Below are positions 17,144 to 26,592 of a stretch of DNA of 56,606 bases, piece after piece. Numbering within the stretch: the first letter of the stretch is position 1; every line of letters starts with the position of its first letter. A program made the translations under genes and the position numbers. The stretch is from Tenacibaculum sp. (GTDB taxonomy: Bacteria; Bacteroidota; Bacteroidia; Flavobacteriales; Flavobacteriaceae): the NCBI GenBank assembly GCA_020631475.1, contig JAHDHE010000005.1:1-56606 (forward strand), written 5' to 3'. Below the pieces are notes generated by a model. The model saw nothing but the letters and a program-made list of their open reading frames with translations, searched no databases and was not told where the DNA came from.

Positions 17144-18526
17144 TTATTTGCTTTTGTTTGTTCCTAAGTAATCTTGAACAGTTCTAAAACCAATGTAACT
17201 TCTAGCAGTATCAGCATATTCCCAATCACGAGAACTTACTTCTAAAAAGTATGCTACATCTTTCCAAGATCCTCCACGGATAATTTTTCTTTGATTTTCA
17301 GTAATCTCTACATTAGGATTCATTGTAGACCCCATGTAGTAAGACATTTGGTTGTATGCTGTATTTGTCCACTCAGCAACGTTTCCTGCCATATTAAATA
17401 ATCCATACTCATTTGGATTGTATGAAACTGCTTCTACTGTGTATAAAGCTCCGTCGGCTGCATAATCTCCGCGAACTGGTTTAAAGTTTGCTAAGAAACA
17501 TCCTCTATCACTTGTTGTACTTGGACCTCCCCAAGGGTATTTCGCGTAATTCAATCCACCACGAGCTGCATATTCCCATTCAGCTTCTGTTGGCAATCTA
17601 AAAGATGGCACTAAACCTAACTTCTTTCTTGATCTTTGAAATTTATTTTTTGTTTGAGTTCTCCAGTGACAAAAGGCTTTTGCTTGGTGCCAGTTAACTC
17701 CTACTACTGGATAGTTTTCGTATGCTTTGTGTGCAAAATACTCTTGATGCATTGGATCATTGTAAGAATAGTTGAAATCTTTGATCCAAACTGTTGTATC
17801 TGGATATACGTTGATTTCTTCAGTCTTCATAAAGTCTTTTCTATTTTTACCTGTACGAGCTGCTCCTTGGTTATCAAACCAGTAATATCTATAATTTAAT
17901 AATTTAGTATTAAAGGTTCTTATTCCGTTTAAAGCTTCATCTTTCTTTATGTGCAATGAATCCATTACTTCTACGTAATCTGCATCTGGATATTCATTTC
18001 TATCCCAAATAAGTTCTTCTTCCCAGTTTAATGGTTTTAAAGAATCAATACCTTCCCCTAATTCGTAATAGTTTTCACGCATATACTTTTGATATGGTGA
18101 TTCATTTACTGTATCAGTAGATGCAAATGCATATAATTGAATACCTTGAGCATTCTTTCCTGCATTTGCAGGATCAACATCTCCTCCTGCTGCAAATTCT
18201 GCTTGGTATCCTAGTTTAGTTCTTGTAACAGAATCACGAACCCAAGTTACAAATTGTTTATACTCACTATTGGTAATTTCTGATTCATCCATATAAAATG
18301 GTTGAACAGTTACTGTTTTAGTTGGGGCGTTCATAGCTCCTAAAGGGTCTTCGTCTTGTTTACCCATTGTAAACGAACCTCCTGGAATTTTAGCCATACC
18401 ATAAGGTTTTTCGGCAAACCATTTTCTTTTTGATTTAACTCCAACTAACTCTCCTCTATCTCCTCCGCTTGAACCACATCCGTAAACGATAGATACTAAT
18501 AATGCAAGTATTGCTATTTTTCTCAT
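17144..18526 (-). CDS. gldK: GldK, type IX secretion lipoprotein, SUMF1/FGE fold
   Basis: 460 residues. The lipoprotein signal ends IVYGC (Cys near residue 17). The mature protein is a formylglycine-generating-enzyme (SUMF1) fold, as in PorK: IPGGSFTMG near residue 47, then PVVGVNWHQAKAFCHWR, RLPTEAEWEYAARGG and the closing RGGSWKD and GFRTVQD. It lacks enzymatic function in the known homologues and serves as a structural ring subunit with GldN. First gene of the four-gene cluster. The arginase-fold gene precedes it by 100 bases on the same strand. Confidence 0.95.
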   Translation of the reverse strand: MRKIAILALLVSIVYGCGSSGGDRGELVGVKSKRKWFAEKPYGMAKIPGGSFTMGKQDEDPLGAMNAPTKTVTVQPFYMDESEITNSEYKQFVTWVRDSVTRTKLGYQAEFAAGGDVDPANAGKNAQGIQLYAFASTDTVNESPYQKYMRENYYELGEGIDSLKPLNWEEELIWDRNEYPDADYVEVMDSLHIKKDEALNGIRTFNTKLLNYRYYWFDNQGAARTGKNRKDFMKTEEINVYPDTTVWIKDFNYSYNDPMHQEYFAHKAYENYPVVGVNWHQAKAFCHWRTQTKNKFQRSRKKLGLVPSFRLPTEAEWEYAARGGLNYAKYPWGGPSTTSDRGCFLANFKPVRGDYAADGALYTVEAVSYNPNEYGLFNMAGNVAEWTNTAYNQMSYYMGSTMNPNVEITENQRKIIRGGSWKDVAYFLEVSSRDWEYADTARSYIGFRTVQDYLGTNKSK

Positions 18527-18626
18527 ACTATATCTTTCTTATAAAAAGAGGCGTAAACCTATTATTTTTTTTACTAAAAAACAATTACGTACTATAATTT
18601 TTATTTAAACTAACAAGAACCTAGTG

Positions 18627-19787
18627 TTAAACAAGCTTCTGGAGCGCTTTAAACCATCTTTTTGGGGTTTTTTGTTCAAGTGCTTGTACATAATCTTGAT
18701 AGTTACATGGTATTAACGCATGTCTTTTATGTTTATTATTCGATATTAAATTTATTTCCATCCACCAACGACCACTTTTATCACTTTTATAAAAGTTAAT
18801 AGGATCATCATCATTTAAAAGCACAGTGAATTTTTGATAATTTTCTTTTGTTACAAACGGATAATCTTTTGCTCTTGAGTTTACTCCTTCAATAAAATAC
18901 CAAATTATTTGAGCAATTAATTTTGCTGTTTGATTATTGGTATCTAATTTACTATTAAATTCATAAACTCCAAAAGAAGTTACTTTATCACTTATTCCGG
19001 CATATCTTGCTATTGCACAAATATCTTCTCCGTAAAATCCGTTTGGTGATGCATTATTGTTCGCTGGTGCTTCGCTTTGTCTAATTGCTCCAACATCAAC
19101 ACTTACAATATCTGCATCTCTCATTATTGGTTCTACTAAAGTTACATCTTTTACTTGACCTAACCTAAAAGCATCAAAATACAACTTATCTAACAATTCT
19201 ATTTCTTCTTGAGAATTAAAATAAGTTTGATAACCAATATTACTATAATTAAATAAATTATTGGGCTGTTCCATAATCACTTTACTTAAAAATGACTTTG
19301 AAGACAACTCATCATCAACAGATCCTATATCAAAACGACTATCGACTGATACTAAATTTACAGTTTGTTCTAATGTATCATACGCTCTGTAGTTTGCATA
19401 TGTAATATCTTGTCCGCCACCTATAATAATAGGAATGATATTTTTCTTTAGTAAATATTCTATTGAAGAACCTACTGCAAAATAAGTATCTTCAATAGTA
19501 TTTCCTCTTTCTATATTTCCTAAATCTGCAATTTTAATTTGCCATTTACCAGGAAATAATTCATATAAAGATTTACGAATACTACTTAAATCTTCTCCAC
19601 AACCAAAATTATTCGTAGTTCCTCTACCGTCTTTTACTCCTATAATAGCAATAGTAAGAGCAGACAAATCTGGAAAACCTTGTTCTTCTGAATGTATTTG
19701 GATATTTTTTCCCAGCACAGAAGAACCTTGCGACATAATATGCGCAATTACCGATTCTTTTAAGGGTGTAAAAAAGTCGAAATTCAT
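18627..19787 (-). CDS. Arginase/formiminoglutamase-fold protein lacking several metal ligands
   Basis: 386 residues of ureohydrolase fold, lying between topA and gldK on the same strand. Active arginases have GGDHS, DAHxD and DxD metal motifs. The corresponding places here read GGGQD (about 123-127), DSRFD (149-153) and DVG (231-233), so two His and one Asp ligand are replaced by Gln, Arg and Gly. It is therefore unlikely to hold the usual dinuclear manganese site, although it may be annotated formimidoylglutamase. The rest of the fold looks intact and full length. The 100-base gap to gldK allows co-transcription with the secretion operon. Confidence 0.75.
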   Translation of the reverse strand: MNFDFFTPLKESVIAHIMSQGSSVLGKNIQIHSEEQGFPDLSALTIAIIGVKDGRGTTNNFGCGEDLSSIRKSLYELFPGKWQIKIADLGNIERGNTIEDTYFAVGSSIEYLLKKNIIPIIIGGGQDITYANYRAYDTLEQTVNLVSVDSRFDIGSVDDELSSKSFLSKVIMEQPNNLFNYSNIGYQTYFNSQEEIELLDKLYFDAFRLGQVKDVTLVEPIMRDADIVSVDVGAIRQSEAPANNNASPNGFYGEDICAIARYAGISDKVTSFGVYEFNSKLDTNNQTAKLIAQIIWYFIEGVNSRAKDYPFVTKENYQKFTVLLNDDDPINFYKSDKSGRWWMEINLISNNKHKRHALIPCNYQDYVQALEQKTPKRWFKALQKLV

Positions 19788-19810
19788 CGTTCTTAGATAG
19801 GGGATTTAAG

Positions 19811-19848
19811 AAGCTTGCAATATACTAAACTATTTTTCTTGCAAGCTT
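19811..19848. repeat. Inverted repeat between topA and the arginase-like gene
   Basis: Perfect 10-bp arms AAGCTTGCAA (19811-19820) and TTGCAAGCTT (19839-19848) with an 18-base AT-rich loop. There is no T run on the minus side, so it is a weak or atypical terminator or a processing site for a topA to gldK transcript. Confidence 0.5.
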
Positions 19849-19850
19849 AT

Positions 19851-22352
19851 TTATTTCTTTTTCGTTGTTTTCTTTTTTACAGGCTTCTTTTTAACTGCTT
19901 TTTTCTTAGGCGTTTTAGCCTCTATTATCTTAACAGCCTCTTCTTGAGTCATCTTTTCAATCTCGGTTGTTTTAGGTAATTCAACTTTTATTTTACCTTT
20001 AATAACATTAAATCTTCCCCAACGTGCTTTTTCTACTCGAATTCCTACTTCTTCGAAATTATGAATTAGCTTTTCACGTTCTTTTCTCTTTTTATCTTCA
20101 ATTAATGTTTCTAAATCTTCTTGAGATAAATTATCGAAATCGTACTTTTTATTTACATTGATAAAAATAGAATTCCACTTTATAAAAGGTCCAAAACGAC
20201 CAACTCCTTTTTGAATTGGCATTCCTTCATACTCGCCAATAGGGGCATCGGCTTTACGTTTTGCTTCAATTAACTCAATTGCTCTATCCATATCTACAGA
20301 CATAGGATTCTCTCCTTTATCTAAAGACACATATTTATCATCAAACTTAATGTATGGACCAAAACGACCATTAGCCACAATTACTTCTAAATTATCATAT
20401 TTACCTAACGTTTTTGGCAACTGAAATAAATCCATTGCTTCTTCATAGGTGATTGAATTCATTGTTTGATCGGCTTGTAAACTTGCGAACCTTGGTTTTT
20501 CTTCATCCGTAGCTTCACCAATTTGAACCATCGCTCCGTAACGACCTAAACGCACATATACATTTTTACCACTTTCTGGATCAACACCTAACAAACGCTC
20601 TCCTTTTGCTCTTTCTGCATTGGCAGCTACATCTTCTACAACCACATGGAATCCTTGATAAAATTCTTTTATCATTTCAATCCAATCTTCTTTACCTTCT
20701 GCAATTTCGTCAAAATCAGACTCTACTTTTGCTGTAAATCCGTAGTCTAAAATTGCATCAAAATTTGCTACTAAAAAGTCGTTTACAATATTTCCGATAT
20801 CAGTAGGAACTAATTTTCCTTTATCAGAACCTACTCTTTCAGTTAATAATTGCTCATCTATTTTTTCATTTGCTAAACGTAATTGAGTATAGTTTCTTTC
20901 TTTACCTTCAACCGTTCCTTTTTCTATGTATTCTCTTCTTTGTATGGTAGAAATTGTTGGCGCGTATGTAGATGGACGTCCAATACCTAACTCTTCTAAA
21001 CGCTTAACTAAAGCAGCTTCAGAAAATCTTGCAGGCGGACGCGTATATCTTTCTGTTGCTGTAATATATTCATTCGCAACCGACTCCCCCTCTTTCATCA
21101 TCGGTAACATTCCTGCTGCTTCTTCCTCTTCATTATCTGTTCCTTCAAGATACACTTTCAAGAAACCTTCGAATGTTATTACCTCTCCGTTCGCTGTAAA
21201 CAGTTTTTCATTTTTATTGTTTTCAACTTTAACATTTGTTCTCTCTAGTTGAGCTTCACTCATTTGAGATGCTAAAGTTCTTTTCCAAATTAAACTATAT
21301 AGTCTTGTTTGATCGTATTCGCCTGTAATTTCATGATTCTCCATGTTTGTAGGACGAATTGCCTCATGCGCCTCTTGTGCTGCTTTCGACTTCGTTGAAA
21401 AATTACGTGGCTTACTATATTCTTCACCATACGAAGCTATAATTTCTGCTTGCGCAGCATTCTTAGCATCTTCTGATAAGTTTACACTATCGGTTCTCAT
21501 ATAAGTAATTAAACCGGCTTCGTATAAACGTTGTGCAACCATCATTGTTTTCGCTACAGGAAAACCTAACTTTCTTGAAGCTTCTTGTTGTAATGTTGAT
21601 GTTGTAAAAGGTGCTGCTGGCGATTTTTTAGCTGGTTTCTTTTGTAAATCAGCTACTGAAAAATCTGCATTTAAACATGAGTTTAAAAACGCTTCAGCAT
21701 CTTTTTTATTAGAAAAATTCTTAGCTAACTTTGCTTTAAACTTTTTCCCTTCTGTATTTACAAACTCAGCATCTACTCTATACGAAGCTACAGGAGTAAA
21801 TCCTTCAATTTCTCTTTCTCGTTCAACAATTAATCGTACTGCAACAGATTGTACTCTACCTGCTGATAATCCTCCTTTTACTTTTCTCCATAAAACTGGA
21901 GATAATTCGTAACCTACTAATCTATCTAATACTCGACGTGCTTGTTGTGCATTAACCAAGTTATAATTTATATCTCTTGGATTTTCAACTGCTTTTAATA
22001 TTGCTTTTTTAGTAATTTCGTGAAAAACAATACGTTTTGTATTCTCTTCTTTTAATTTTAATTGCTCCGCTAAATGCCACGCAATAGCCTCTCCTTCTCG
22101 ATCCTCATCACTTGCTAACCAAACAGTTTCTGCTTTCTTTGCTAAATCTTTAAGTTTTTTAACAACTGCTTTTTTATCTGTAGAAACTATATACTTTGGT
22201 TTAAAATCTCCATCAACATTCACCCCTAATTCTTTCGATGGTAAATCGGCTATATGACCGAAACTCGACTCGACTTGAAAATCTTTTCCTAAAAATTTCT
22301 CTATCGTTTTTGCCTTAGCAGGTGACTCAACTATTACTAAATTTTTTGCCAT
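19851..22352 (-). CDS. topA: DNA topoisomerase I
   Basis: 833 residues of type IA topoisomerase that relaxes negative supercoils. The TOPRIM domain is at the N-terminus (VIVESPAKAKT, ASDEDREGEAIAWHL). The active-site Tyr284 is in AGLITYMRTDSVNLS. The core is followed by C-terminal topoisomerase repeats (RFGPYIKFDD, GVGRFGPFIKWN, ARWGRFNVIKGK) instead of the cysteine zinc ribbons of the E. coli enzyme. It ends in a Lys-rich tail typical of Flavobacteriaceae. The promoter is divergent from miaB, with a TACTTTTG element on the minus strand at 22416-22409. Confidence 0.97.
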   Translation of the reverse strand: MAKNLVIVESPAKAKTIEKFLGKDFQVESSFGHIADLPSKELGVNVDGDFKPKYIVSTDKKAVVKKLKDLAKKAETVWLASDEDREGEAIAWHLAEQLKLKEENTKRIVFHEITKKAILKAVENPRDINYNLVNAQQARRVLDRLVGYELSPVLWRKVKGGLSAGRVQSVAVRLIVEREREIEGFTPVASYRVDAEFVNTEGKKFKAKLAKNFSNKKDAEAFLNSCLNADFSVADLQKKPAKKSPAAPFTTSTLQQEASRKLGFPVAKTMMVAQRLYEAGLITYMRTDSVNLSEDAKNAAQAEIIASYGEEYSKPRNFSTKSKAAQEAHEAIRPTNMENHEITGEYDQTRLYSLIWKRTLASQMSEAQLERTNVKVENNKNEKLFTANGEVITFEGFLKVYLEGTDNEEEEAAGMLPMMKEGESVANEYITATERYTRPPARFSEAALVKRLEELGIGRPSTYAPTISTIQRREYIEKGTVEGKERNYTQLRLANEKIDEQLLTERVGSDKGKLVPTDIGNIVNDFLVANFDAILDYGFTAKVESDFDEIAEGKEDWIEMIKEFYQGFHVVVEDVAANAERAKGERLLGVDPESGKNVYVRLGRYGAMVQIGEATDEEKPRFASLQADQTMNSITYEEAMDLFQLPKTLGKYDNLEVIVANGRFGPYIKFDDKYVSLDKGENPMSVDMDRAIELIEAKRKADAPIGEYEGMPIQKGVGRFGPFIKWNSIFINVNKKYDFDNLSQEDLETLIEDKKRKEREKLIHNFEEVGIRVEKARWGRFNVIKGKIKVELPKTTEIEKMTQEEAVKIIEAKTPKKKAVKKKPVKKKTTKKK

Positions 22353-22408
22353 ACGTCTTTTCTCTTATCTCTTTTTGCACCTTAATAATATAGATGCATT
22401 TCATTTTG

Positions 22409-22523
22409 CAAAAGTATATCCTTTTTTTTTAATGAGCAGATTTTATCTAAACTTTACAATTTATTAAAATAAAAATTACCTCTGTCAATTTGTCATAATT
22501 TATAGTTTTTGGTCGTATCTTTG
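22409..22523. promoter_or_regulatory. Divergent topA / miaB promoters
   Basis: Plus strand: TTTG at 22489-22492 and TATCTTTG at 22516-22523, 23 bases apart, match the Bacteroidota -33/-7 consensus for miaB. Minus strand: TACTTTTG read from 22416 to 22409 is the matching -7 for topA. The miaB -7 element lies downstream of a possible TTG start at 22509, which argues that translation begins at the ATG at 22554. Confidence 0.7.
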
Positions 22524-22553
22524 CAGACTATTTATTACGATTTTAAAAGATTT

Positions 22554-24008
22554 ATGGAACACGTAGAGAAAGTAATTGACGAGAAAAAGCAAGGAAAAGC
22601 TTTAATTACTGAACAAAAGGAAGGGAACTCTAAAAAACTTTTTATAGAAAGTTATGGTTGCCAAATGAACATGAACGACAGTGAAATTGTTGCTTCTATT
22701 TTATCTGAACAAGGTTTTAACACTACTCAAAATTTAGAAGATGCCGATTTAGTTTTAATGAACACCTGTTCTATTAGAGAAAAAGCTGAAACTACAGTTC
22801 GTAAGCGTTTACAGAAATACAACAAAGTAAAACAGGTAAATCCAAAAATGAAAGTTGGTGTTTTAGGTTGTATGGCTGAACGTTTAAAAGAAAAATTTTT
22901 AGAGGAAGAAAAAATCGTTGATTTAGTTGTTGGTCCAGACGCTTATCGTGATTTACCTAACTTAATTGAAGAGGTTGATGCCGGACGTGATGCTGTAAAT
23001 GTAATTTTATCAAAAGACGAAACGTACGCAGATGTTTCTCCTGTTCGTTTAAATTCAAACGGAGTTTCTGCATTCGTATCTATTACTCGTGGTTGCGACA
23101 ATATGTGTACTTTTTGCGTAGTACCTTTTACACGTGGTCGTGAGCGTAGTCGTGACCCTCAAAGTATTATTGAAGAAGTAAGGTCGATGGTTGATAAAAA
23201 CTTTAAAGAAATTACTTTACTGGGGCAAAATGTAGACTCATACTTATGGTATGGTGGAGGCTTAAAGAAAGACTTTAAAAAAGCATCTGAGCTTGCACAA
23301 GCTTCTGCTACCGACTTTGCACAATTGTTAGATATGTGTGCTACTGAATTTCCTAAAACACGTTTCCGTTTTTCAACATCTAATCCTCAAGATATGAGCT
23401 TAGATGTAATTCATACCATGGCTAAACATAAAAACATCTGTAAGTATATTCACTTACCTGTTCAGAGCGGAAGCAACAATATGTTAAAAGCGATGAATCG
23501 CCAACATACTCGTGAAGAATACATGGAATTGGTTGATAATATTTTTAGAATTATTCCAGAAATGGCGTTAAGTCAAGATATGATTGCTGGTTTCTGTGGT
23601 GAAACCGAACAAGATCATCAAGACACATTAGATTTAATGCGTCATGTAAAATACGATTTCGGATTTATGTTCGCATATTCTGAAAGACCTGGGACTTTGG
23701 CTGCTAAAAAAATGCCAGATGATGTTCCTTTAGCTATTAAAAAGAGACGTTTACAAGAGATCATTGATTTACAACAAGAGCATAGTTTATATAGAACGCA
23801 ACAACATTTAGGTAAAATTGAAGAAGTTTTAATTGAAGGAACTTCTAAAAAGAATCCTAATGAATGGAAAGGAAGAAATACACAAAATACGGTTATTGTT
23901 TTCCCAAAAGAGCATTATAAATTAGGTGATTTTGTAAATGTAAAAGTTGAAGATTGTACTTCTGCAACTTTAAGAGGTACTGCTGTTAATTACTCAGATA
24001 ATAATTAA
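22554..24008 (+). CDS. miaB: tRNA-2-methylthio-N6-dimethylallyladenosine synthase
   Basis: 484 residues from the ATG at 22554; an in-frame TTG at 22509 is rejected because the promoter -7 element lies inside that extension. Order: an N-terminal UPF0004 domain with FIESYGCQMNMND, NTCSIREKAE and GCMAER supplying the cysteines of the auxiliary cluster; radical-SAM CxxxCxxC in RGCDNMCTFCVVP; and a C-terminal TRAM domain. It methylthiolates i6A37 in tRNAs. First gene of a plus-strand run through the sigma-54 activator, lptE and secG. Confidence 0.96.
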   Translation: MEHVEKVIDEKKQGKALITEQKEGNSKKLFIESYGCQMNMNDSEIVASILSEQGFNTTQNLEDADLVLMNTCSIREKAETTVRKRLQKYNKVKQVNPKMKVGVLGCMAERLKEKFLEEEKIVDLVVGPDAYRDLPNLIEEVDAGRDAVNVILSKDETYADVSPVRLNSNGVSAFVSITRGCDNMCTFCVVPFTRGRERSRDPQSIIEEVRSMVDKNFKEITLLGQNVDSYLWYGGGLKKDFKKASELAQASATDFAQLLDMCATEFPKTRFRFSTSNPQDMSLDVIHTMAKHKNICKYIHLPVQSGSNNMLKAMNRQHTREEYMELVDNIFRIIPEMALSQDMIAGFCGETEQDHQDTLDLMRHVKYDFGFMFAYSERPGTLAAKKMPDDVPLAIKKRRLQEIIDLQQEHSLYRTQQHLGKIEEVLIEGTSKKNPNEWKGRNTQNTVIVFPKEHYKLGDFVNVKVEDCTSATLRGTAVNYSDNN

Positions 24009-24076
24009 TTAAGAAAAGAGAAACAAGAGACAAGAATTAAGACATTATCTTTTCTCTCTATTCTAGAAAAAAATAT

Positions 24077-25303
24077 ATGGAAAACCTACAAGCTATAAAA
24101 CAACGTTTTGGAATTATTGGTAATGATTTACACTTAAATCGCGCTATCGAAAAATCTTTACGTGTTGCTCCAACCGATATTTCTGTATTGGTTACTGGAG
24201 AAAGTGGTGTAGGTAAAGAAAATATTCCAAGAATAATTCATCAGCTATCGCACCGAAAACATGCAAAATACATTGCTGTAAACTGTGGTGCAATTCCTGA
24301 AGGAACTATCGATAGTGAATTATTTGGTCATGAAAAAGGCGCTTTTACAGGAGCAACTGCAACCAGAAAAGGATACTTTGAAGTTGCCGATGGAGGAACT
24401 ATTTTTTTAGATGAAGTTGGAGAACTACCCCTAACAACTCAAGTACGTTTATTACGTGTTTTAGAAAATGGTGAGTTTATTAAAGTAGGATCATCACAAG
24501 TACAAAAAACAAATGTTCGTATTGTTGCTGCTACCAATGTACATATGCATGATGCCATTGCGAAAGAAAAATTTCGTGAAGATTTATATTATCGTTTAAG
24601 TACCATAGAAATTAACTTACCGCCACTTAGAGAAAGAAGCGAGGACATTCATTTATTATTCCGAAAATTTGCTGCAGATTTTGCTCAAAAATACCGAATG
24701 CCAACGATTCGTTTAGATGAAAATGCTGTAAAAATGCTATTAAGCTATCGTTTTCCTGGTAATATTCGTCAATTAAGAAATATCGCAGAACAAATTTCGG
24801 TAGTTGAAGAAGATCGTTTAATTACTCCAGAAAAATTAATTCAATATTTACCTAATAACAAAAGAAATTTACCAGCAATAATAGGTGGTAAAAAAAGTGA
24901 TTCTGATTTCTCTAACGAACGCGACATTATGTATAAAATATTATTTGATATGCGTAATGACATTAACGACTTAAAAAAGTTAACGTTAGATTTAATGCAA
25001 AACGGAAATTCTAAACAAGTACAAGAAGAGAATCACCGATTAATAGAAAGAATTTATCAAGAAGAAATAAAACCAGAAGCTTCTAGTGTAGAGGTAGTTC
25101 AAATTCCTAAATCTTCAGTAAACAATAATTACGATTTTGCTGAAACAATTGAAGAAGATGAGAGTTTATCTTTACAAGACAAAGAAGTAGAGATGATAAA
25201 AAAATCATTGGAAAAGAATAGTGGAAAACGAAAATTAGCCGCTAAAGAGTTAGGGATTTCCGAACGAACTTTATATCGAAAAATAAAACAATACGATTTA
25301 TAA
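24077..25303 (+). CDS. Sigma-54-dependent transcriptional activator without a sensory domain
   Basis: 408 residues. It starts almost directly with the AAA+ domain (about 10-245): GESGVGKE Walker A, GAFTGA loop (in HEKGAFTGATAT), GGTIFLDEVGELP Walker B and FREDLYYRLS. A variable, acidic linker with coiled-coil character (about 270-360) is followed by a Fis-type HTH at the C-terminus (KRKLAAKELGISERTLYRKI). No receiver, PAS or GAF domain precedes the ATPase, so control must come from expression, a partner, or the linker. The phage-shock-type activator PspF is similarly built. It sits between miaB and lptE. Confidence 0.9.
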   Translation: MENLQAIKQRFGIIGNDLHLNRAIEKSLRVAPTDISVLVTGESGVGKENIPRIIHQLSHRKHAKYIAVNCGAIPEGTIDSELFGHEKGAFTGATATRKGYFEVADGGTIFLDEVGELPLTTQVRLLRVLENGEFIKVGSSQVQKTNVRIVAATNVHMHDAIAKEKFREDLYYRLSTIEINLPPLRERSEDIHLLFRKFAADFAQKYRMPTIRLDENAVKMLLSYRFPGNIRQLRNIAEQISVVEEDRLITPEKLIQYLPNNKRNLPAIIGGKKSDSDFSNERDIMYKILFDMRNDINDLKKLTLDLMQNGNSKQVQEENHRLIERIYQEEIKPEASSVEVVQIPKSSVNNNYDFAETIEEDESLSLQDKEVEMIKKSLEKNSGKRKLAAKELGISERTLYRKIKQYDL

Positions 25304-25348
25304 AATATTTAATAAACCATAAACTACGAATTGTTTACTTTTGATTTT

Positions 25349-25852
25349 ATGAAAAAACTACTTTACTTCGTTATTTTTATTACCACAACAATTCTTACAA
25401 TTGGCTGCGGTGCATATTCTTTTACTGGCGGTAATACCGGAAATGCAAAAACAATTCAAGTAGATTTTTTCCCAAATCAAGCACCTTTAATAGAACCTAC
25501 TCTGAGTCAGAAATTCACACAAGACTTACAAGATTTATTTACACGTCAAACCAATTTAACGCTTGTAAAAACTAATGGTGATTTACATTTTTCAGGTGAA
25601 ATAACCGATTATCGTATTACACCGATGAGTGCTACTGCAAATCAAACAGCTTCACAAAACCGATTAACAATTACAGTAAATGTTGTTTTCGAAAACAAAC
25701 TAGAAGAAAAAGATAATTTCGAAAAAAGGTTTTCTTTTTACTATGATTACCCTGCAAATCAGCAGTTAAATAATATTTTAGAAACAGCCTTAAATGAAAT
25801 ATTAGAACGTATTACTCAAGATATTTTTAATGCTTCAGTAGCTAAGTGGTAA
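25349..25852 (+). CDS. lptE: LptE-family LPS assembly lipoprotein
   Basis: 167 residues from the ATG at 25349; an in-frame TTG at 25331 would add six residues before the signal peptide. The lipoprotein signal MKKLLYFVIFITTTILTIGC has its Cys at 20. The mature part begins GAYSFTGGN, typical of Bacteroidota LptE: a small alpha/beta domain with TLVKTNGDLHFSGEITDYRI. LptE plugs the LptD barrel that inserts lipopolysaccharide into the outer membrane. Its stop overlaps the next reading frame by several bases, so the two are coupled. Confidence 0.85.
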   Translation: MKKLLYFVIFITTTILTIGCGAYSFTGGNTGNAKTIQVDFFPNQAPLIEPTLSQKFTQDLQDLFTRQTNLTLVKTNGDLHFSGEITDYRITPMSATANQTASQNRLTITVNVVFENKLEEKDNFEKRFSFYYDYPANQQLNNILETALNEILERITQDIFNASVAKW

Positions 25853-26592
25853 CATTGGATAAAAAAAAATACATAACGTTTTTAGAAAAACCTAAATTAA
25901 TTTCTGCAGATGAAAATTCAGGATTAAAAAACATTATCCAACAATATCCCTATTTTCAATCAGCAAGAGTATTACAGTTAAAAACGTTAAAGCACCAAGA
26001 AAGTTACAAGTACAATAACGAATTAAAAATTACTGCTGCACACACATCAGACAGAACTTTATTATTTGACTTTATTACTTCAGATGCTTTTAAAGAAATT
26101 CCAGTTGAAAAACTAGAAAAACCAACTATAAAAGAAAGAATTCTTCCTAAGAAAAAAATAAAAGAAGTATCTGTTGTTAAAGAAGATTTAGATATCGGAA
26201 AACCGCTTTCTTTTAACGAAAATGAAACTTTTTCTTTTAATCAATGGTTACAATTATCTTCTAAAAAAGAAATCGTTAGAACAAATACTAAGGTTACAGA
26301 AAAGAAAGACCCTTCAATAAAATCTGAAAAAGACGCAATTATTAGTCGTTTTATTGAAACTACACCTAAAATCTCTAGACCAAGTAAAACCAATGTTTCT
26401 GAAGCAAAAATTATAGAAAGTAAACAAAATAACCAACTTGCTACTGAAACTTTAGCCAAGGTTTATTTAGAACAAAAAAAATATGATAGCGCTATTAAAG
26501 CTTATAAAATATTAAGTTTGAAATATCCAGAAAAAAGTGGTTTCTTTGCAGACCAAATTAAAAGAATACAAATTTTACAAAACAATAAATAA
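25846..26592 (+). CDS. Conserved flavobacterial protein with C-terminal TPR-like repeat
   Basis: 248 residues. The N-terminal segment (NIIQQYPYFQSARVLQLKTLK, then YNNELKITAAHTSDRTLLFDFI) is a pattern I associate with an uncharacterised flavobacterial family found next to lptE and secG. The middle is Lys-rich and low complexity. The C-terminus has one TPR-like helix pair (ATETLAKVYLEQKKYDSAI). No ATG begins the frame. GTG at 25846, inside the lptE end, or TTG at 25855 are the candidates. Cytoplasmic, function unknown. Confidence 0.7.
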   Translation: MVTLDKKKYITFLEKPKLISADENSGLKNIIQQYPYFQSARVLQLKTLKHQESYKYNNELKITAAHTSDRTLLFDFITSDAFKEIPVEKLEKPTIKERILPKKKIKEVSVVKEDLDIGKPLSFNENETFSFNQWLQLSSKKEIVRTNTKVTEKKDPSIKSEKDAIISRFIETTPKISRPSKTNVSEAKIIESKQNNQLATETLAKVYLEQKKYDSAIKAYKILSLKYPEKSGFFADQIKRIQILQNNK

